Below are positions 8,447 to 16,290 of a stretch of DNA of 21,146 bases, one piece after another; within the stretch, counting starts at the first letter, position 1, and every line of letters begins with the position of its first letter. The notes below the pieces were generated by a model. It searched no databases and had not been told where the DNA came from. It was given only the letters and a program-made list of their open reading frames with translations. Both the position numbers and the translations under genes were made by a program. Source of the DNA: Caryophanales bacterium UBA1719. Lineage in GTDB: Bacteria > Bacillota_I > Bacilli_A > RFN20 > CAG-826. Location: positions 112,669 through 133,814 of the forward strand of contig DCIT01000003.1 in NCBI GenBank assembly GCA_002317145.1, in the 5' to 3' direction.

Positions 8447-8578
8447 ATGTGTTTTAAAAAGAAAGATGAAAAAGATCCAAGTGTACTATCAGTCAATAAA
8501 CCTTTATTGATAGTATGTCTATGTTTATTAGCCGCTATTGTAATAATTGCTATAGTCATCGGAACAATTAAAAAATAA
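8447..8578 (+). CDS. Small single-pass membrane protein, 43 aa, unknown function
   Basis: An ATG 3 bases after the stop of the ECF S-component opens a 43-codon frame ending in TAA. The product begins MCFKKKDEKDPS, then has one hydrophobic stretch (LLIVCLCLLAAIVIIAIVI, residues 20-38) and ends GTIKK. This is a charged short cytoplasmic end, one membrane helix and a lysine-terminated tail. The upstream GAGTGAG could serve as a weak ribosome binding site. The spacing to the upstream gene and the clean membrane topology support a real gene, but I recognise no family. It might be a small accessory subunit of the transporter before it; that is inference. Confidence 0.5.
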   Translation: MCFKKKDEKDPSVLSVNKPLLIVCLCLLAAIVIIAIVIGTIKK

Positions 8579-8597
8579 CTAATTTATTAACATATTC

Positions 8598-8625
8598 TTG
8601 ACTTACTTGTAATAATAACTATTAT
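8598..8625 (+). promoter_or_regulatory. Sigma-A type promoter for rplM-rpsI
   Basis: TTGACT (8598-8603) and TATTAT (8620-8625) are separated by 16 bases. The predicted transcript start near 8631 gives a leader of about 74 bases before rplM. This starts the ribosomal protein operon separately from the upstream transporter genes. Confidence 0.7.
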
Positions 8626-8630
8626 TATAA

Positions 8631-8698
8631 GCACGGCTTAAAATTACTACACAATATAATTTAGTCCCGGTAAGAATAAATTAAAGTTTAGTAAAGGA
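8631..8698 (+). promoter_or_regulatory. Possible structured 5' leader of rplM (L13)
   Basis: The leader has a possible hairpin AAATTA (8641-8646) with TAATTT (8657-8662), followed by GTCCCGGTAAG, the only GC-rich patch in an AT-rich leader. Autoregulatory L13 leaders are known in Bacillota, so a similar element is plausible here. I cannot match it to the known consensus by eye, so this is a candidate only. Confidence 0.25.
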
Positions 8699-8704
8699 GT
8701 ATTT

Positions 8705-9157
8705 ATGCAACGTCAAACAACAATTGCAAAAGGAAAAGATATCAAACGTACATGGTATGTCGTTGATGCGGCTAACAAGCCATTAGGTAGACTCGCAAGC
8801 GAAGTCGCTATCTTACTTATGGGTAAAAATAAAGCTATTTACACCCCAAATACTGATTGCGGTGATTATGTAATAGTCATCAATGCCAAGCATGTTGCCT
8901 TATCTGGTAACAAGAAAGAAAACAAGAAATATTATAATGTTTCTGGTTTCGCTGGTGGATTACGCACTCGTAGTGCTGGTGTTATGCTTGAAAGATATCC
9001 AGAAGAAATGATGGAAAGAGCTATCTGGGGTATGTTACCTAAAGGACCACTTGGTCGTCAAATGATTAAGAAATTATTTGTCTATGCTGAAGAAAAGCAT
9101 GATAAAGAATCTCAAAAACCTGTCGTTTATGAACTTAAATATGGAGGTAAAAGATAA
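8705..9157 (+). CDS. rplM: Large-subunit ribosomal protein uL13
   Basis: A 150-residue protein with the L13 signature: WYVVDAANKPLGRLASEVA at the start, LMGKNKAIYTPNTDCGDYVI in the middle, then RSAGVMLERYPEEMMERAIW and GMLPKGPLGRQMIKKLFVY. uL13 is an early-assembling protein that binds 23S rRNA. A good ribosome binding site (AAAGGAG) lies 5 bases before the ATG. Its stop overlaps the rpsI start by one base (TAATG), so the two are translated in a coupled manner. The rplM-rpsI order is nearly universal in Bacteria. Confidence 0.98.
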   Translation: MQRQTTIAKGKDIKRTWYVVDAANKPLGRLASEVAILLMGKNKAIYTPNTDCGDYVIVINAKHVALSGNKKENKKYYNVSGFAGGLRTRSAGVMLERYPEEMMERAIWGMLPKGPLGRQMIKKLFVYAEEKHDKESQKPVVYELKYGGKR

Positions 9158-9546
9158 TGGCTAAAGAATCATTCCGTGGAACAGGAAGACGTAAATCTTC
9201 TGTCGCACGCGTTATCATTACTAAAGGTAAAGGAAAGATTACTGTTAATGGAAAAGATGTTAAAAACTATTTCCCATATGAAACATTAATCCTTGATTTA
9301 AAACAACCATTAGTTATCTCTGGCAATGATAGTAAGTATGATGTTGAAGTTAACGTCTATGGCGGTGGCTTCACAGGTCAAGCAGGCGCAATCCGTTTAG
9401 GTATTGCTCGTGCATTACTTGCTAGCGGTGCTGATCGTGGTACTTTAAAAGATGCTGGTTTATTAACCCGCAACTCAAGAGTTAAAGAGCGTAAGAAATA
9501 CGGTCTTAAAGGTGCAAGACGCGCCCCACAATTCAGTAAACGTTAA
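9157..9546 (+). CDS. rpsI: Small-subunit ribosomal protein uS9
   Basis: A 129-residue protein with the full S9 pattern: FRGTGRRKSSVARVIITKGK, KITVNGKDVKNYF, VYGGGFTGQAGAIRLGIARA, LLTRNSRVKERKKYG and the terminal RRAPQFSKR. The C-terminal tail ending in SKR reaches the ribosomal P site and touches the tRNA anticodon loop; its terminal arginine is conserved here. It starts one base inside the end of rplM and is followed directly by a strong terminator, so it closes a two-gene operon. Confidence 0.98.
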   Translation: MAKESFRGTGRRKSSVARVIITKGKGKITVNGKDVKNYFPYETLILDLKQPLVISGNDSKYDVEVNVYGGGFTGQAGAIRLGIARALLASGADRGTLKDAGLLTRNSRVKERKKYGLKGARRAPQFSKR

Positions 9547-9553
9547 GTTTATA

Positions 9554-9604
9554 TTATCAACTATAAAACACCTGACCTATGTCGGGTGTTTTTTTAGTTG
9601 ATAA
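9554..9604 (+). terminator. Strong intrinsic terminator after rpsI
   Basis: ACACCTGAC (9568-9576) pairs with GTCGGGTGT (9581-9589) around a 4-base loop and is followed by a run of seven T. An outer pairing, TTATCAACT (9554-9562) with AGTTGATAA (9596-9604), extends the structure, which could also work from the opposite strand. It separates rpsI from the ABC exporter genes. Confidence 0.9.
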
Positions 9605-9657
9605 ATATTTACTTATCAATATAATTGATAATTACCAATAAACAAGGAATAAGAAAC

Positions 9658-11400
9658 ATGTTAAGAATGTTTAAACGTTTACAGTTAAAAGATTGGTTAG
9701 CGTTATTGCTTATTTTAGGCACAGTAATTGTACAAGTATATTTAGATTTAAGAATGCCTGATTTTACTGTTAATATCACTAAAGGTCTACAATCTAAAAT
9801 AACTAAACAAGATATTTGGTATAACGGCGGAATGATGATTTTATGCGCCTTAGGTAGCATGTTGATGTCTATGGCTGCATCTTTATTATCCACTAGATTA
9901 GCCGCAAACTTTTCTCGTAGATTACGTAAAGAAATGTATGAACATATTTCAAAGTTCTCTAGTGCAGAGATGAAAACATTTTCTGTGTCTTCTTTAGTTA
10001 CTAGAATTACTAATGACGTTGTTAATGTTCAAATGTTTATTGGATTTGGATTACATGTTTTATTAAAAGCTCCTATCACCGCAATATGGGCGATAACAAA
10101 AATATCAGCAACATCAGTTGAATGGACAACCGCAACTTTAATTACTGTTGGAGTACTAGTATTAACAGTTGGATTTGTCGTTATCTTCGCCTTACCTAAA
10201 TTTAAGAAAATACAAAAACTTACTGATAACTTAAATAACGCGACTAGAGAAAATGTAAGCGGTGTTAGAGTTATTAGAGCATTTAACGCGGAAGATTATC
10301 AAGAATTAAAATTTGAAATCGCGAATGATGAAATGACTCATAATCAATTATTCGCTACTAAAGCAATGGGAGCGTTAATGCCTGTAATGACTCTTTGTTT
10401 ATCTGGATTAACATTAGCAATTTATTGGATTGCCGCTATCTTAATTAATAAATCAGTTAATCCAATTGAAAGAGCAGATATCTTCTCAAACATGACAGCA
10501 TTCACTCAATACTCAATACAAGTTGTAATGTCCTTTATCTTATTAATTGTTGTCTTTGTCTTATTACCTAGAGGATTAGTATCCTCGAAAAGAATTAATG
10601 AAGTTTTAGATTGTAAAATAACTATCTCAGATGGAGATTTAAATGATAAGAATATTAAAGAGAAAGGCACTATTGAATTTAATAATGTTTCATTTAAATA
10701 TCCAGATGGAAAGAATGATGTAATCTCTAATATTAATTTTAAAGTTAATAAAGGTGAAACATTAGCTATTATCGGAGCGACAGGATCAGGTAAAACTACT
10801 ATTATTGATTTAATACCTAGATTCTATGATGCCAGTAAAGGTGAAGTAAAAGTAGATAATATTGATGTTCGTAAATATCATCTAGAAGATTTAGAAAAAA
10901 GAGTCGCATTAGTAACTCAAAAAGCATGTTTATTTAAAGGTGATATTAAAAGCAATGTCGCCTACGGAGATTCAAATATTAATATTGATAAAGTTAAGAA
11001 ATCATTAAAATTATCTGAATCAACATTTGTAAATTCATTACCTAAAGGAATTAATAATGAAGTCGCGCAAGGTGGATCAAATTATTCAGGTGGACAAAAA
11101 CAAAGATTATCCATCGCACGCGCAATATATAAGGATGCTGAAATAATAATCTTTGATGATTCTTTCTCCGCTCTTGATTATCAAACAGATATGAAAGTTA
11201 GAAAGAATCTAAAACAAGAATTAAAAGATAAGACAATCGTTATTGTCGCGCAAAGAATAGGAACAATTAGAAACGCAGATAAAATTCTTGTTTTAGACAA
11301 AGGACAAATTGTAGGCAATGGTACTCATAAACAATTATTAAAGAGTTGTCCTTTGTACAAAGAAATCGCATTATCGCAATTAAGTAAGGAGGAACTATAA
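9658..11400 (+). CDS. ABC exporter half-transporter, subunit with degenerate ATPase site
   Basis: The ATG at 9658 has an AAGGAA ribosome binding site 9 bases upstream and gives 580 residues; an upstream TTG at 9625 in frame is unlikely. Residues 1-320 form the six-helix exporter membrane domain (type IV fold), and the rest is the nucleotide-binding domain. Walker A is GATGSGKT (373-380), the signature is YSGGQ (476-480) and Walker B ends FDDS. Asp501 stands where the catalytic glutamate is expected, and Gln532 (VAQRIGT) replaces the switch histidine. This is the degenerate subunit of a heterodimeric exporter of the BmrCD / TM287-288 kind. The consensus partner follows one base downstream. The substrate (drug, lipid or peptide) cannot be read from the sequence. 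Confidence 0.9.
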   Translation: MLRMFKRLQLKDWLALLLILGTVIVQVYLDLRMPDFTVNITKGLQSKITKQDIWYNGGMMILCALGSMLMSMAASLLSTRLAANFSRRLRKEMYEHISKFSSAEMKTFSVSSLVTRITNDVVNVQMFIGFGLHVLLKAPITAIWAITKISATSVEWTTATLITVGVLVLTVGFVVIFALPKFKKIQKLTDNLNNATRENVSGVRVIRAFNAEDYQELKFEIANDEMTHNQLFATKAMGALMPVMTLCLSGLTLAIYWIAAILINKSVNPIERADIFSNMTAFTQYSIQVVMSFILLIVVFVLLPRGLVSSKRINEVLDCKITISDGDLNDKNIKEKGTIEFNNVSFKYPDGKNDVISNINFKVNKGETLAIIGATGSGKTTIIDLIPRFYDASKGEVKVDNIDVRKYHLEDLEKRVALVTQKACLFKGDIKSNVAYGDSNINIDKVKKSLKLSESTFVNSLPKGINNEVAQGGSNYSGGQKQRLSIARAIYKDAEIIIFDDSFSALDYQTDMKVRKNLKQELKDKTIVIVAQRIGTIRNADKILVLDKGQIVGNGTHKQLLKSCPLYKEIALSQLSKEEL

Positions 11401-11401
11401 G

Positions 11402-13456
11402 ATGGCACATGGTCACATGCAAGCTATAGATAAAAATCAAAAATTAGATAGTGCCTCTTTATCTAAATTAGTAAAGTTTTCTTCACGTTATGGAGTGTTT
11501 ATAATAATCTCTATTTTATGCGCAATAGTGAGTGCAGTAGCGACTATTATTGGACCAGATAAGATTCAAGATTTAGGTAATTTAATTATTAAAGGTATTC
11601 CTTCTCCAACGGGAATAGATATGAATGAATTTACTAAGACTGCTATTACATTAGTAGTTATCTATGTAGTAGGAGCATTATTTGGCTATATTCAACAATT
11701 CATTATGGCGGAAGTAACTCAAAGAGAATCAAGATTATTTAGAACTAAAATATCTTTTAAGATAAATAAATTACCACTTAAATTCTTTGATACTACAACT
11801 AAAGGAGATATCTTATCTAGAGTTACAAATGATGTTGATACTTTATCTCAAACTTTAGGAAGCAATGTTGCGAACTTATTTAATAGTGTTGTCTTATTTG
11901 TTGGTGTCTTAGTAATGATGTTCAAGACTAATTATATCTTAGCGTTAATCACTATTGGATCATCAATATTTGGATTTATCTTAATGGCAATTATTATTGC
12001 TAAATCTCAAATATATTTTGATCAAAGACAAAGATATATTGGAGACACTAATGGACATGCTGAAGAATCATTTACGAACTTTAAAGTTATTAAAGCCTTT
12101 AATGCCACATTAATAGAAAAAGGAAGATTCTATAAACATGTTGATAATATTTATCACGCAACATGGAGAGCAAATTTCTTATCAGGATTAATGATGCCTA
12201 TCATGGTATTTGCTGGTAACTTAGGTTATGCAATGATCTTTATTGTTGGAGGTATTTTAATTCTTAATAATAATCCTGGAGTAACCATTGCTACTTTATT
12301 AGCGTTTATTATATATGCAAAATTATTTACTCAACCATTATCGACATTCGCTCAATCAATGTCTCAACTTCAACAAGCAAGCGCCGCAGGTAAACGTGTA
12401 TTTGAAATATTAGAGCAACCAGAAATAATTGATGAATCTAAGAAGAAAGGAAAACTAATAAAAGTAAAAGGTGATGTTGAATTTAGAAATGTCCGATTTG
12501 CTTATGATGAAAATAAAATCATTATTAAAAACTTTAACGTCAAATTAAAAGCTGGACAAAAAGTGGCAATTGTCGGTCCTACTGGAGCAGGCAAAACAAC
12601 AATGGTTAATTTATTAATGCGCTTCTATGAAATTAAGGCTCCACGCTTAATTATTAATAATCAAATTACAAACTACAAAGTGTTTGATAATGGAGAATCT
12701 ATTGTCTTGAAATTTAATGATAAAGGCAATTTGATTATTAATAATTCTCTAACTAAATTTACTTTTAATAATTATCCGAAAAATATTGATATTCGTTTTG
12801 ATGGAAATTTAGTTAGTAATGTTAAAGCATTTAAACTTCCAGTTGTTGTTGGTAATGATTTAAATAAAATAAATAATATTAAATTAGGTATTGCTTATTA
12901 TGGAGATATCTTTATTGATAACACTCCAGTTAAGTATTTAACAAGAAATAATATCCATGATTTATTTGATATGATCTTACAAGATACTTGGTTATTTAAT
13001 GGAACAATAAAAGAGAATTTAATTTATAACAAAGAAGGGGTGAAGGATAGCGAATTAAAGAAAGCTACTGAAGCAGTAGGATTAACTCATTTTATAAATA
13101 CGTTACCTAATGGATACGATACAGTCTTAGGAGATATTGATTCTTTAAGTGAAGGACAAAAGCAACAATTAACTATCGCTAGAGCAATGATTAAGAATTC
13201 TCCATTATTAATACTTGATGAAGCGACAAGTAATGTTGATACTAGAACAGAACTTGTTATTCAAGAAGCGATGGATAAACTAACTAAAGGAAGAACAAGT
13301 TTTGTCATCGCGCATAGATTATCAACAATTAGAAACGCGGATATTATTTTAGTTATGCGCGATGGAGATATAGTGGAGATTGGTAATCATAAACAATTGC
13401 TTAAGAAGAAAGGCTTCTACGCCAAGATATATAATTCACAGTTTGAACAAATATAA
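11402..13456 (+). CDS. ABC exporter half-transporter, consensus ATPase subunit with NBD insertion
   Basis: A 684-residue exporter half, about 85 longer than usual. Residues 20-340 are the membrane domain. The nucleotide-binding domain has Walker A GPTGAGKT (392-399), Q-loop Gln527 (ILQDTWLFNGTI), signature LSEGQ (582-586), Walker B LLILDEA with catalytic Glu607, and switch His638 (VIAHRLST), all intact. Between the Walker A helix (ending RFYEIKAP) and the segment GDIFIDNTPVKYLTRNNIHD there is an extra Asn-rich, strand-like block at about 412-498 that is absent from ordinary exporters. The start has an AAGGAGG site in the end of the preceding gene. It should pair with that gene's product as the catalytically competent half. 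Substrate unknown. Confidence 0.92.
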   Translation: MAHGHMQAIDKNQKLDSASLSKLVKFSSRYGVFIIISILCAIVSAVATIIGPDKIQDLGNLIIKGIPSPTGIDMNEFTKTAITLVVIYVVGALFGYIQQFIMAEVTQRESRLFRTKISFKINKLPLKFFDTTTKGDILSRVTNDVDTLSQTLGSNVANLFNSVVLFVGVLVMMFKTNYILALITIGSSIFGFILMAIIIAKSQIYFDQRQRYIGDTNGHAEESFTNFKVIKAFNATLIEKGRFYKHVDNIYHATWRANFLSGLMMPIMVFAGNLGYAMIFIVGGILILNNNPGVTIATLLAFIIYAKLFTQPLSTFAQSMSQLQQASAAGKRVFEILEQPEIIDESKKKGKLIKVKGDVEFRNVRFAYDENKIIIKNFNVKLKAGQKVAIVGPTGAGKTTMVNLLMRFYEIKAPRLIINNQITNYKVFDNGESIVLKFNDKGNLIINNSLTKFTFNNYPKNIDIRFDGNLVSNVKAFKLPVVVGNDLNKINNIKLGIAYYGDIFIDNTPVKYLTRNNIHDLFDMILQDTWLFNGTIKENLIYNKEGVKDSELKKATEAVGLTHFINTLPNGYDTVLGDIDSLSEGQKQQLTIARAMIKNSPLLILDEATSNVDTRTELVIQEAMDKLTKGRTSFVIAHRLSTIRNADIILVMRDGDIVEIGNHKQLLKKKGFYAKIYNSQFEQI

Positions 13457-13458
13457 AA

Positions 13459-13494
13459 AAATAGCTACCGAGGTGGTAGCTATTTATTTTTTTT
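13459..13494. terminator. Bidirectional intrinsic terminator between the exporter genes and ferredoxin
   Basis: An 11-base-pair stem, AAATAGCTACC (13459-13469) with GGTAGCTATTT (13475-13485), is flanked by T-rich sequence on the right and by A-rich sequence on the left. It can therefore stop transcription of the exporter operon on the + strand and of the convergent ferredoxin gene on the - strand. Confidence 0.9.
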
Positions 13495-13505
13495 AAGTTT
13501 AACAA

Positions 13506-13679
13506 TTAATCAGCGATTGCTGTAACTGGGCAGGTTGATTTAACCTCATCTGGGTTAGCAACTTCCTTAACACATTCGCCTTTACCATCGTTGTCGAAAA
13601 CGAAAGCATCTGGGAATGCGGTAACACATGCACCACAACCGATGCATAGTTCTTTGTTAACTTTTAATTTTGCTGCCAT
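13506..13679 (-). CDS. fer: Ferredoxin, single [4Fe-4S] cluster
   Basis: A 57-residue protein beginning MAAKLKVNKELCIGCGACV. Cys12, Cys15 and Cys18 (CxxCxxC) plus Cys50 in the CPVTAI motif are the four ligands of one 4Fe-4S cluster, as in Bacillus-type monocluster ferredoxins. It carries single electrons to redox enzymes in the cytoplasm. The start at 13679 is chosen because GGAGG lies 7 bases before it; a longer frame from an ATG at 13694 would place that site inside the coding sequence. It is convergent with the exporter operon and divergent from cmk, with its own promoter. Confidence 0.93.
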   Translation of the reverse strand: MAAKLKVNKELCIGCGACVTAFPDAFVFDNDGKGECVKEVANPDEVKSTCPVTAIAD

Positions 13680-13707
13680 AAATTTTGCCTCCATTTATAA
13701 CCTATTT

Positions 13708-13736
13708 ATTATATCTTTTATAAGGGAGCAATGCAA
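13708..13736 (-). promoter_or_regulatory. Sigma-A promoter for the ferredoxin gene
   Basis: Read on the minus strand, TTGCAT (13736-13731) is separated by exactly 17 bases from a perfect TATAAT (13713-13708). The coding start follows about 28 bases downstream. This is one of the best promoter matches in the window. Confidence 0.8.
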
Positions 13737-13854
13737 ATCCTTAACAATTAGATATTTTTATAGATTATTTTATCCTTAATATTATAAATATTACTTTATT
13801 ATTGTTTTTATAATAAAATAATGTCTGGTAAATAATATATAAGGAGATATTTAT

Positions 13855-14523
13855 ATGGGTCAATTTACAAGAATTGCTATTGATGGTCCTGCCGCAGCAG
13901 GTAAATCAACTATTGCTAAAATTTTAGCGAAGAAATTAAACTTTACTTACATGGATACAGGAGCAATGTATCGTGTAGTTACTTATTACTGCATGAAGCA
14001 TGGTATTAACTGTCAAGATACTAAAGCTTGTGAAGCAGTAGTAAATGATATTAATATCGAACTTAGACCTGATAATACAGTTTTTTGTAATGGTGAAGAT
14101 GTTACTAGAGCAATTAGAACTACTGAAGTAAGTGGTAATGTTTCTTATATCGCAGCCATGAAGGGTATTAGATTAGTCTTATCCGCTAAACAAAAAGAAT
14201 TTGCGAAAACCCATAATGTTGTTATGGATGGAAGAGATATTGGAACTTATGTTATTCCTGATGCGGAAGTAAAAATATTTATGATTGCTTCTGTTGAATG
14301 TAGAGCGCAAAGAAGATATAAAGAAAACATGGAGAAGAATATCCCATGCTCTATTGATGATATTAGAGAAGATGTTAAGAAAAGAGATTATATTGATTCA
14401 CATAGAGACTTCGCTCCATTAAAGAAAGCAGATGATGCTATTGAAGTTGATACCTCACCTTTAACTATTGATCAAGTTGTAGAGACTATTTTAGGAATTA
14501 TTAATAAGAAATTAGGAAGATAA
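13855..14523 (+). CDS. cmk: Cytidylate kinase
   Basis: A 222-residue P-loop kinase that phosphorylates CMP and dCMP to the diphosphates. The N-terminal RIAIDGPAAAGKSTIAKILAK is the diagnostic bacterial Cmk P-loop. YMDTGAMYRVVTYY, VVMDGRDIGTYVIPDA and KKRDYIDSHRDFAPLKKADD are the nucleotide-binding and lid segments. AAGGAG precedes the ATG by about 9 bases. A TATAAT-like hexamer at 13809-13814 could be its promoter, though no convincing -35 is present. der follows one base after the stop; the cmk-der link is common, often with rpsA between them, which is absent here. Confidence 0.97.
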   Translation: MGQFTRIAIDGPAAAGKSTIAKILAKKLNFTYMDTGAMYRVVTYYCMKHGINCQDTKACEAVVNDINIELRPDNTVFCNGEDVTRAIRTTEVSGNVSYIAAMKGIRLVLSAKQKEFAKTHNVVMDGRDIGTYVIPDAEVKIFMIASVECRAQRRYKENMEKNIPCSIDDIREDVKKRDYIDSHRDFAPLKKADDAIEVDTSPLTIDQVVETILGIINKKLGR

Positions 14524-14524
14524 T

Positions 14525-15829
14525 ATGTCTTTAGGAGTTGTTGCAATTATCGGTTCACCTAATGTTGGTAAGTCAACATTATTTAACCGTGTAATTGGGA
14601 AGAAAACTTCTATAGTGGATAACACTCCTGGAATAACTAGAGATAGATTATATTCAAAAGCAACATGGTTAACTAAAGACTTTTATTTAATTGATACAGG
14701 TGGTATTGAATTAAAAGATAGACCGTTTCAAGAAGAGATTAGAACTCAAGCTGAAATAGCAATTAAAGAAGCAGACTTAATTGTTTTCGTCACTGATGGA
14801 AAATTAGGATTAACTGGTGATGATAAATTAGTGGCAAGAATGTTACATAAATCTAATAAACCTATTATCTTAGCGGTTAATAAAATTGATAGTATTGAGA
14901 AGATAGATGAAGCTAGTGAATTCTATGCTTTAGGATTAGGTGAACCATTAGCGATCTCTGCTGAACATGGCATTGGAGTAGGAGATCTATTAGATAGAAT
15001 AGTGAAATCCTTACCTAATAAAAAATATAAAGAATATACTGATGCAATTAAATTCTCAGTAATTGGAAGACCTAATGTTGGTAAATCAACTTTAGTAAAT
15101 TCTTTAATTGGAGAGAATAGAGTTATTGTCTCCGATATTGAAGGTACAACTAGAGATGCTACTGATACAGAATTTACTCATAACAATAAAAACTATGTTG
15201 CAATAGATACTGCTGGACTTAAGAAAAGAGGAAAGATCTATGAATCAATAGATAAATATTCGGCCTTAAGAACATTACGCGCTATTGATAGAGCAAACAT
15301 ATCTTTATTTTTAATCGACGCTAGTGTTGGAATAACTGAACAAGATAAACATGTTGTAGGTTATGCTTATGAAGCTAATAAAGCCATTATCTTTATTGTT
15401 AATAAATGGGATATTAAAAAGAAAGATATGGATGCTGCTAAATTTATTAAAGAGATAAGAAAAGAATTTAAGTTCTTAGATTATGTAAATATTTTATTTG
15501 TCAGCGCACTTAATAAAACTAATATCGAAAAGATCTTTGAAGAAATAAATAAAACTAATGAATCATATTATAAAAGGATAAAGACATCGACATTAAATCA
15601 AGTAGTATTAGATGCTCATCAAATGAACGAAGCTCCTGATTTTAAGGGTGGAAGATTAAGAATATATTATTCTGAACAGATTTCTGTTGGTCCTCCAACC
15701 ATCGTTTTATTTGTTAATAATCCGATATATGCTCACTTCTCATATATTCGCTATATCGAGAATAAACTAAGAGAAACCTTTGAATTTATCAACATTCCTT
15801 TAAAAATTGTCTTACGTCGCAAAATGTAA
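14525..15829 (+). CDS. der: Ribosome-assembly GTPase Der (EngA)
   Basis: A 434-residue protein with two tandem GTPase domains and a C-terminal KH-like domain, the arrangement unique to Der. The first G1 motif is GSPNVGKST near residue 10 with DTGG (G3) and NKID (G4). The second is GRPNVGKST near residue 181 with DTAG (G3) and NKWD (G4). The last 90 residues, ending NIPLKIVLRRKM, form the KH-like domain. Der helps mature the 50S subunit. It is in one operon with cmk and is followed by a terminator. Confidence 0.97.
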   Translation: MSLGVVAIIGSPNVGKSTLFNRVIGKKTSIVDNTPGITRDRLYSKATWLTKDFYLIDTGGIELKDRPFQEEIRTQAEIAIKEADLIVFVTDGKLGLTGDDKLVARMLHKSNKPIILAVNKIDSIEKIDEASEFYALGLGEPLAISAEHGIGVGDLLDRIVKSLPNKKYKEYTDAIKFSVIGRPNVGKSTLVNSLIGENRVIVSDIEGTTRDATDTEFTHNNKNYVAIDTAGLKKRGKIYESIDKYSALRTLRAIDRANISLFLIDASVGITEQDKHVVGYAYEANKAIIFIVNKWDIKKKDMDAAKFIKEIRKEFKFLDYVNILFVSALNKTNIEKIFEEINKTNESYYKRIKTSTLNQVVLDAHQMNEAPDFKGGRLRIYYSEQISVGPPTIVLFVNNPIYAHFSYIRYIENKLRETFEFINIPLKIVLRRKM

Positions 15830-15835
15830 GGTTTT

Positions 15836-15881
15836 ATTCGATATTATCGAATGTTTTGGGCTTAAATTAAGCCTGTTTTTT
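15836..15881 (+). terminator. Double hairpin terminator after der
   Basis: A first hairpin, ATTCGAT (15836-15842) with ATCGAAT (15846-15852), is followed by a second near-palindrome, GGCTTAAATTAAGCC (15859-15873), and then a run of six T (15876-15881). The second hairpin with its T tract is the likely terminator of the cmk-der unit. Confidence 0.75.
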
Positions 15882-15899
15882 ATAATTTATTAAAAAATC

Positions 15900-15929
15900 T
15901 TGCTTTTTTTCGATTAAATGTGGTAAATT
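15900..15929 (+). promoter_or_regulatory. Probable promoter of the HU gene
   Basis: TTGCTT (15900-15905) lies 18 bases before TAAATT (15924-15929), which has the extended -10 TG at 15921-15922. The gene start is 28 bases further. A terminator upstream means hup needs its own promoter. Confidence 0.5.
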
Positions 15930-15957
15930 AAGGTTGCTATAAAGCAAGGAGAAAATA

Positions 15958-16227
15958 ATGAATAAAGCTGAATTAGTTGAAGCAGTCGCAACAAAGGCAA
16001 AAACCTCAAAGAGCGATGCTGAAAAAGTTATCGATGCTTCTATCGAAGTAATTATCGCTAACTTAAAGAAGGGTGGAGACGTTAGAGTTACCGGTTTCGG
16101 TTCTTTAGTTGTCAAAAAGAGAAAAGCTCGCAAGGGCACAAACCCAGCTACTGGAAAGACAATTACTATTCCAGCCAGCAAAACTGTCGGTTTTAAAGTT
16201 TCAAAAGCTTTAAAAGCTAAACTTTAA
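15958..16227 (+). CDS. hup: DNA-binding protein HU
   Basis: An 89-residue histone-like protein of standard HU length. It starts MNKAELVEAVATKAKTSKSD and carries the family signature GFGSLVVKKRKARKGTNPATG, ending ITIPASKTVGFKVSKALK. The DNA-intercalating proline of the beta arm is in the RKGTNPATG tip. HU dimers bend and compact the nucleoid. AAGGAG precedes the ATG. It is monocistronic, between the der terminator and its own UUCG terminator. der-hup proximity is typical of Bacilli. Confidence 0.98.
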   Translation: MNKAELVEAVATKAKTSKSDAEKVIDASIEVIIANLKKGGDVRVTGFGSLVVKKRKARKGTNPATGKTITIPASKTVGFKVSKALKAKL

Positions 16228-16246
16228 TCTTTAGATTCAAAGTTAT

Positions 16247-16274
16247 AAAGAACTGCTTCGGCAGTTCTTTTTTT
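16247..16274 (+). terminator. Intrinsic terminator with UUCG tetraloop after hup
   Basis: AAAGAACTGC (16247-16256) pairs with GCAGTTCTTT (16261-16270) around the very stable TTCG loop, followed by seven consecutive T (16268-16274). Confidence 0.95.
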
Positions 16275-16290
16275 AGTCTAAAATATAACT

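Noticed and set aside
9625..9657. Longer start (TTG at 9625) for the first ABC exporter subunit.
   Set aside because: It adds 11 residues with no ribosome binding site, while the ATG at 9658 has AAGGAA at a good distance and gives a normal N-terminus.
13680..13694. Longer ferredoxin start at 13694 on the minus strand.
   Set aside because: This ATG overlaps the GGAGG that serves the ATG at 13679; the shorter form begins like known ferredoxins.
13591..13779. Open frame on the + strand over the ferredoxin gene.
   Set aside because: It runs antisense through the ferredoxin coding region and its promoter, with no family resemblance.
15867..16181. Antisense open frame across hup and its promoter region.
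   Set aside because: hup on the + strand is certain from its sequence; the reverse frame has no start signal and no recognisable product.
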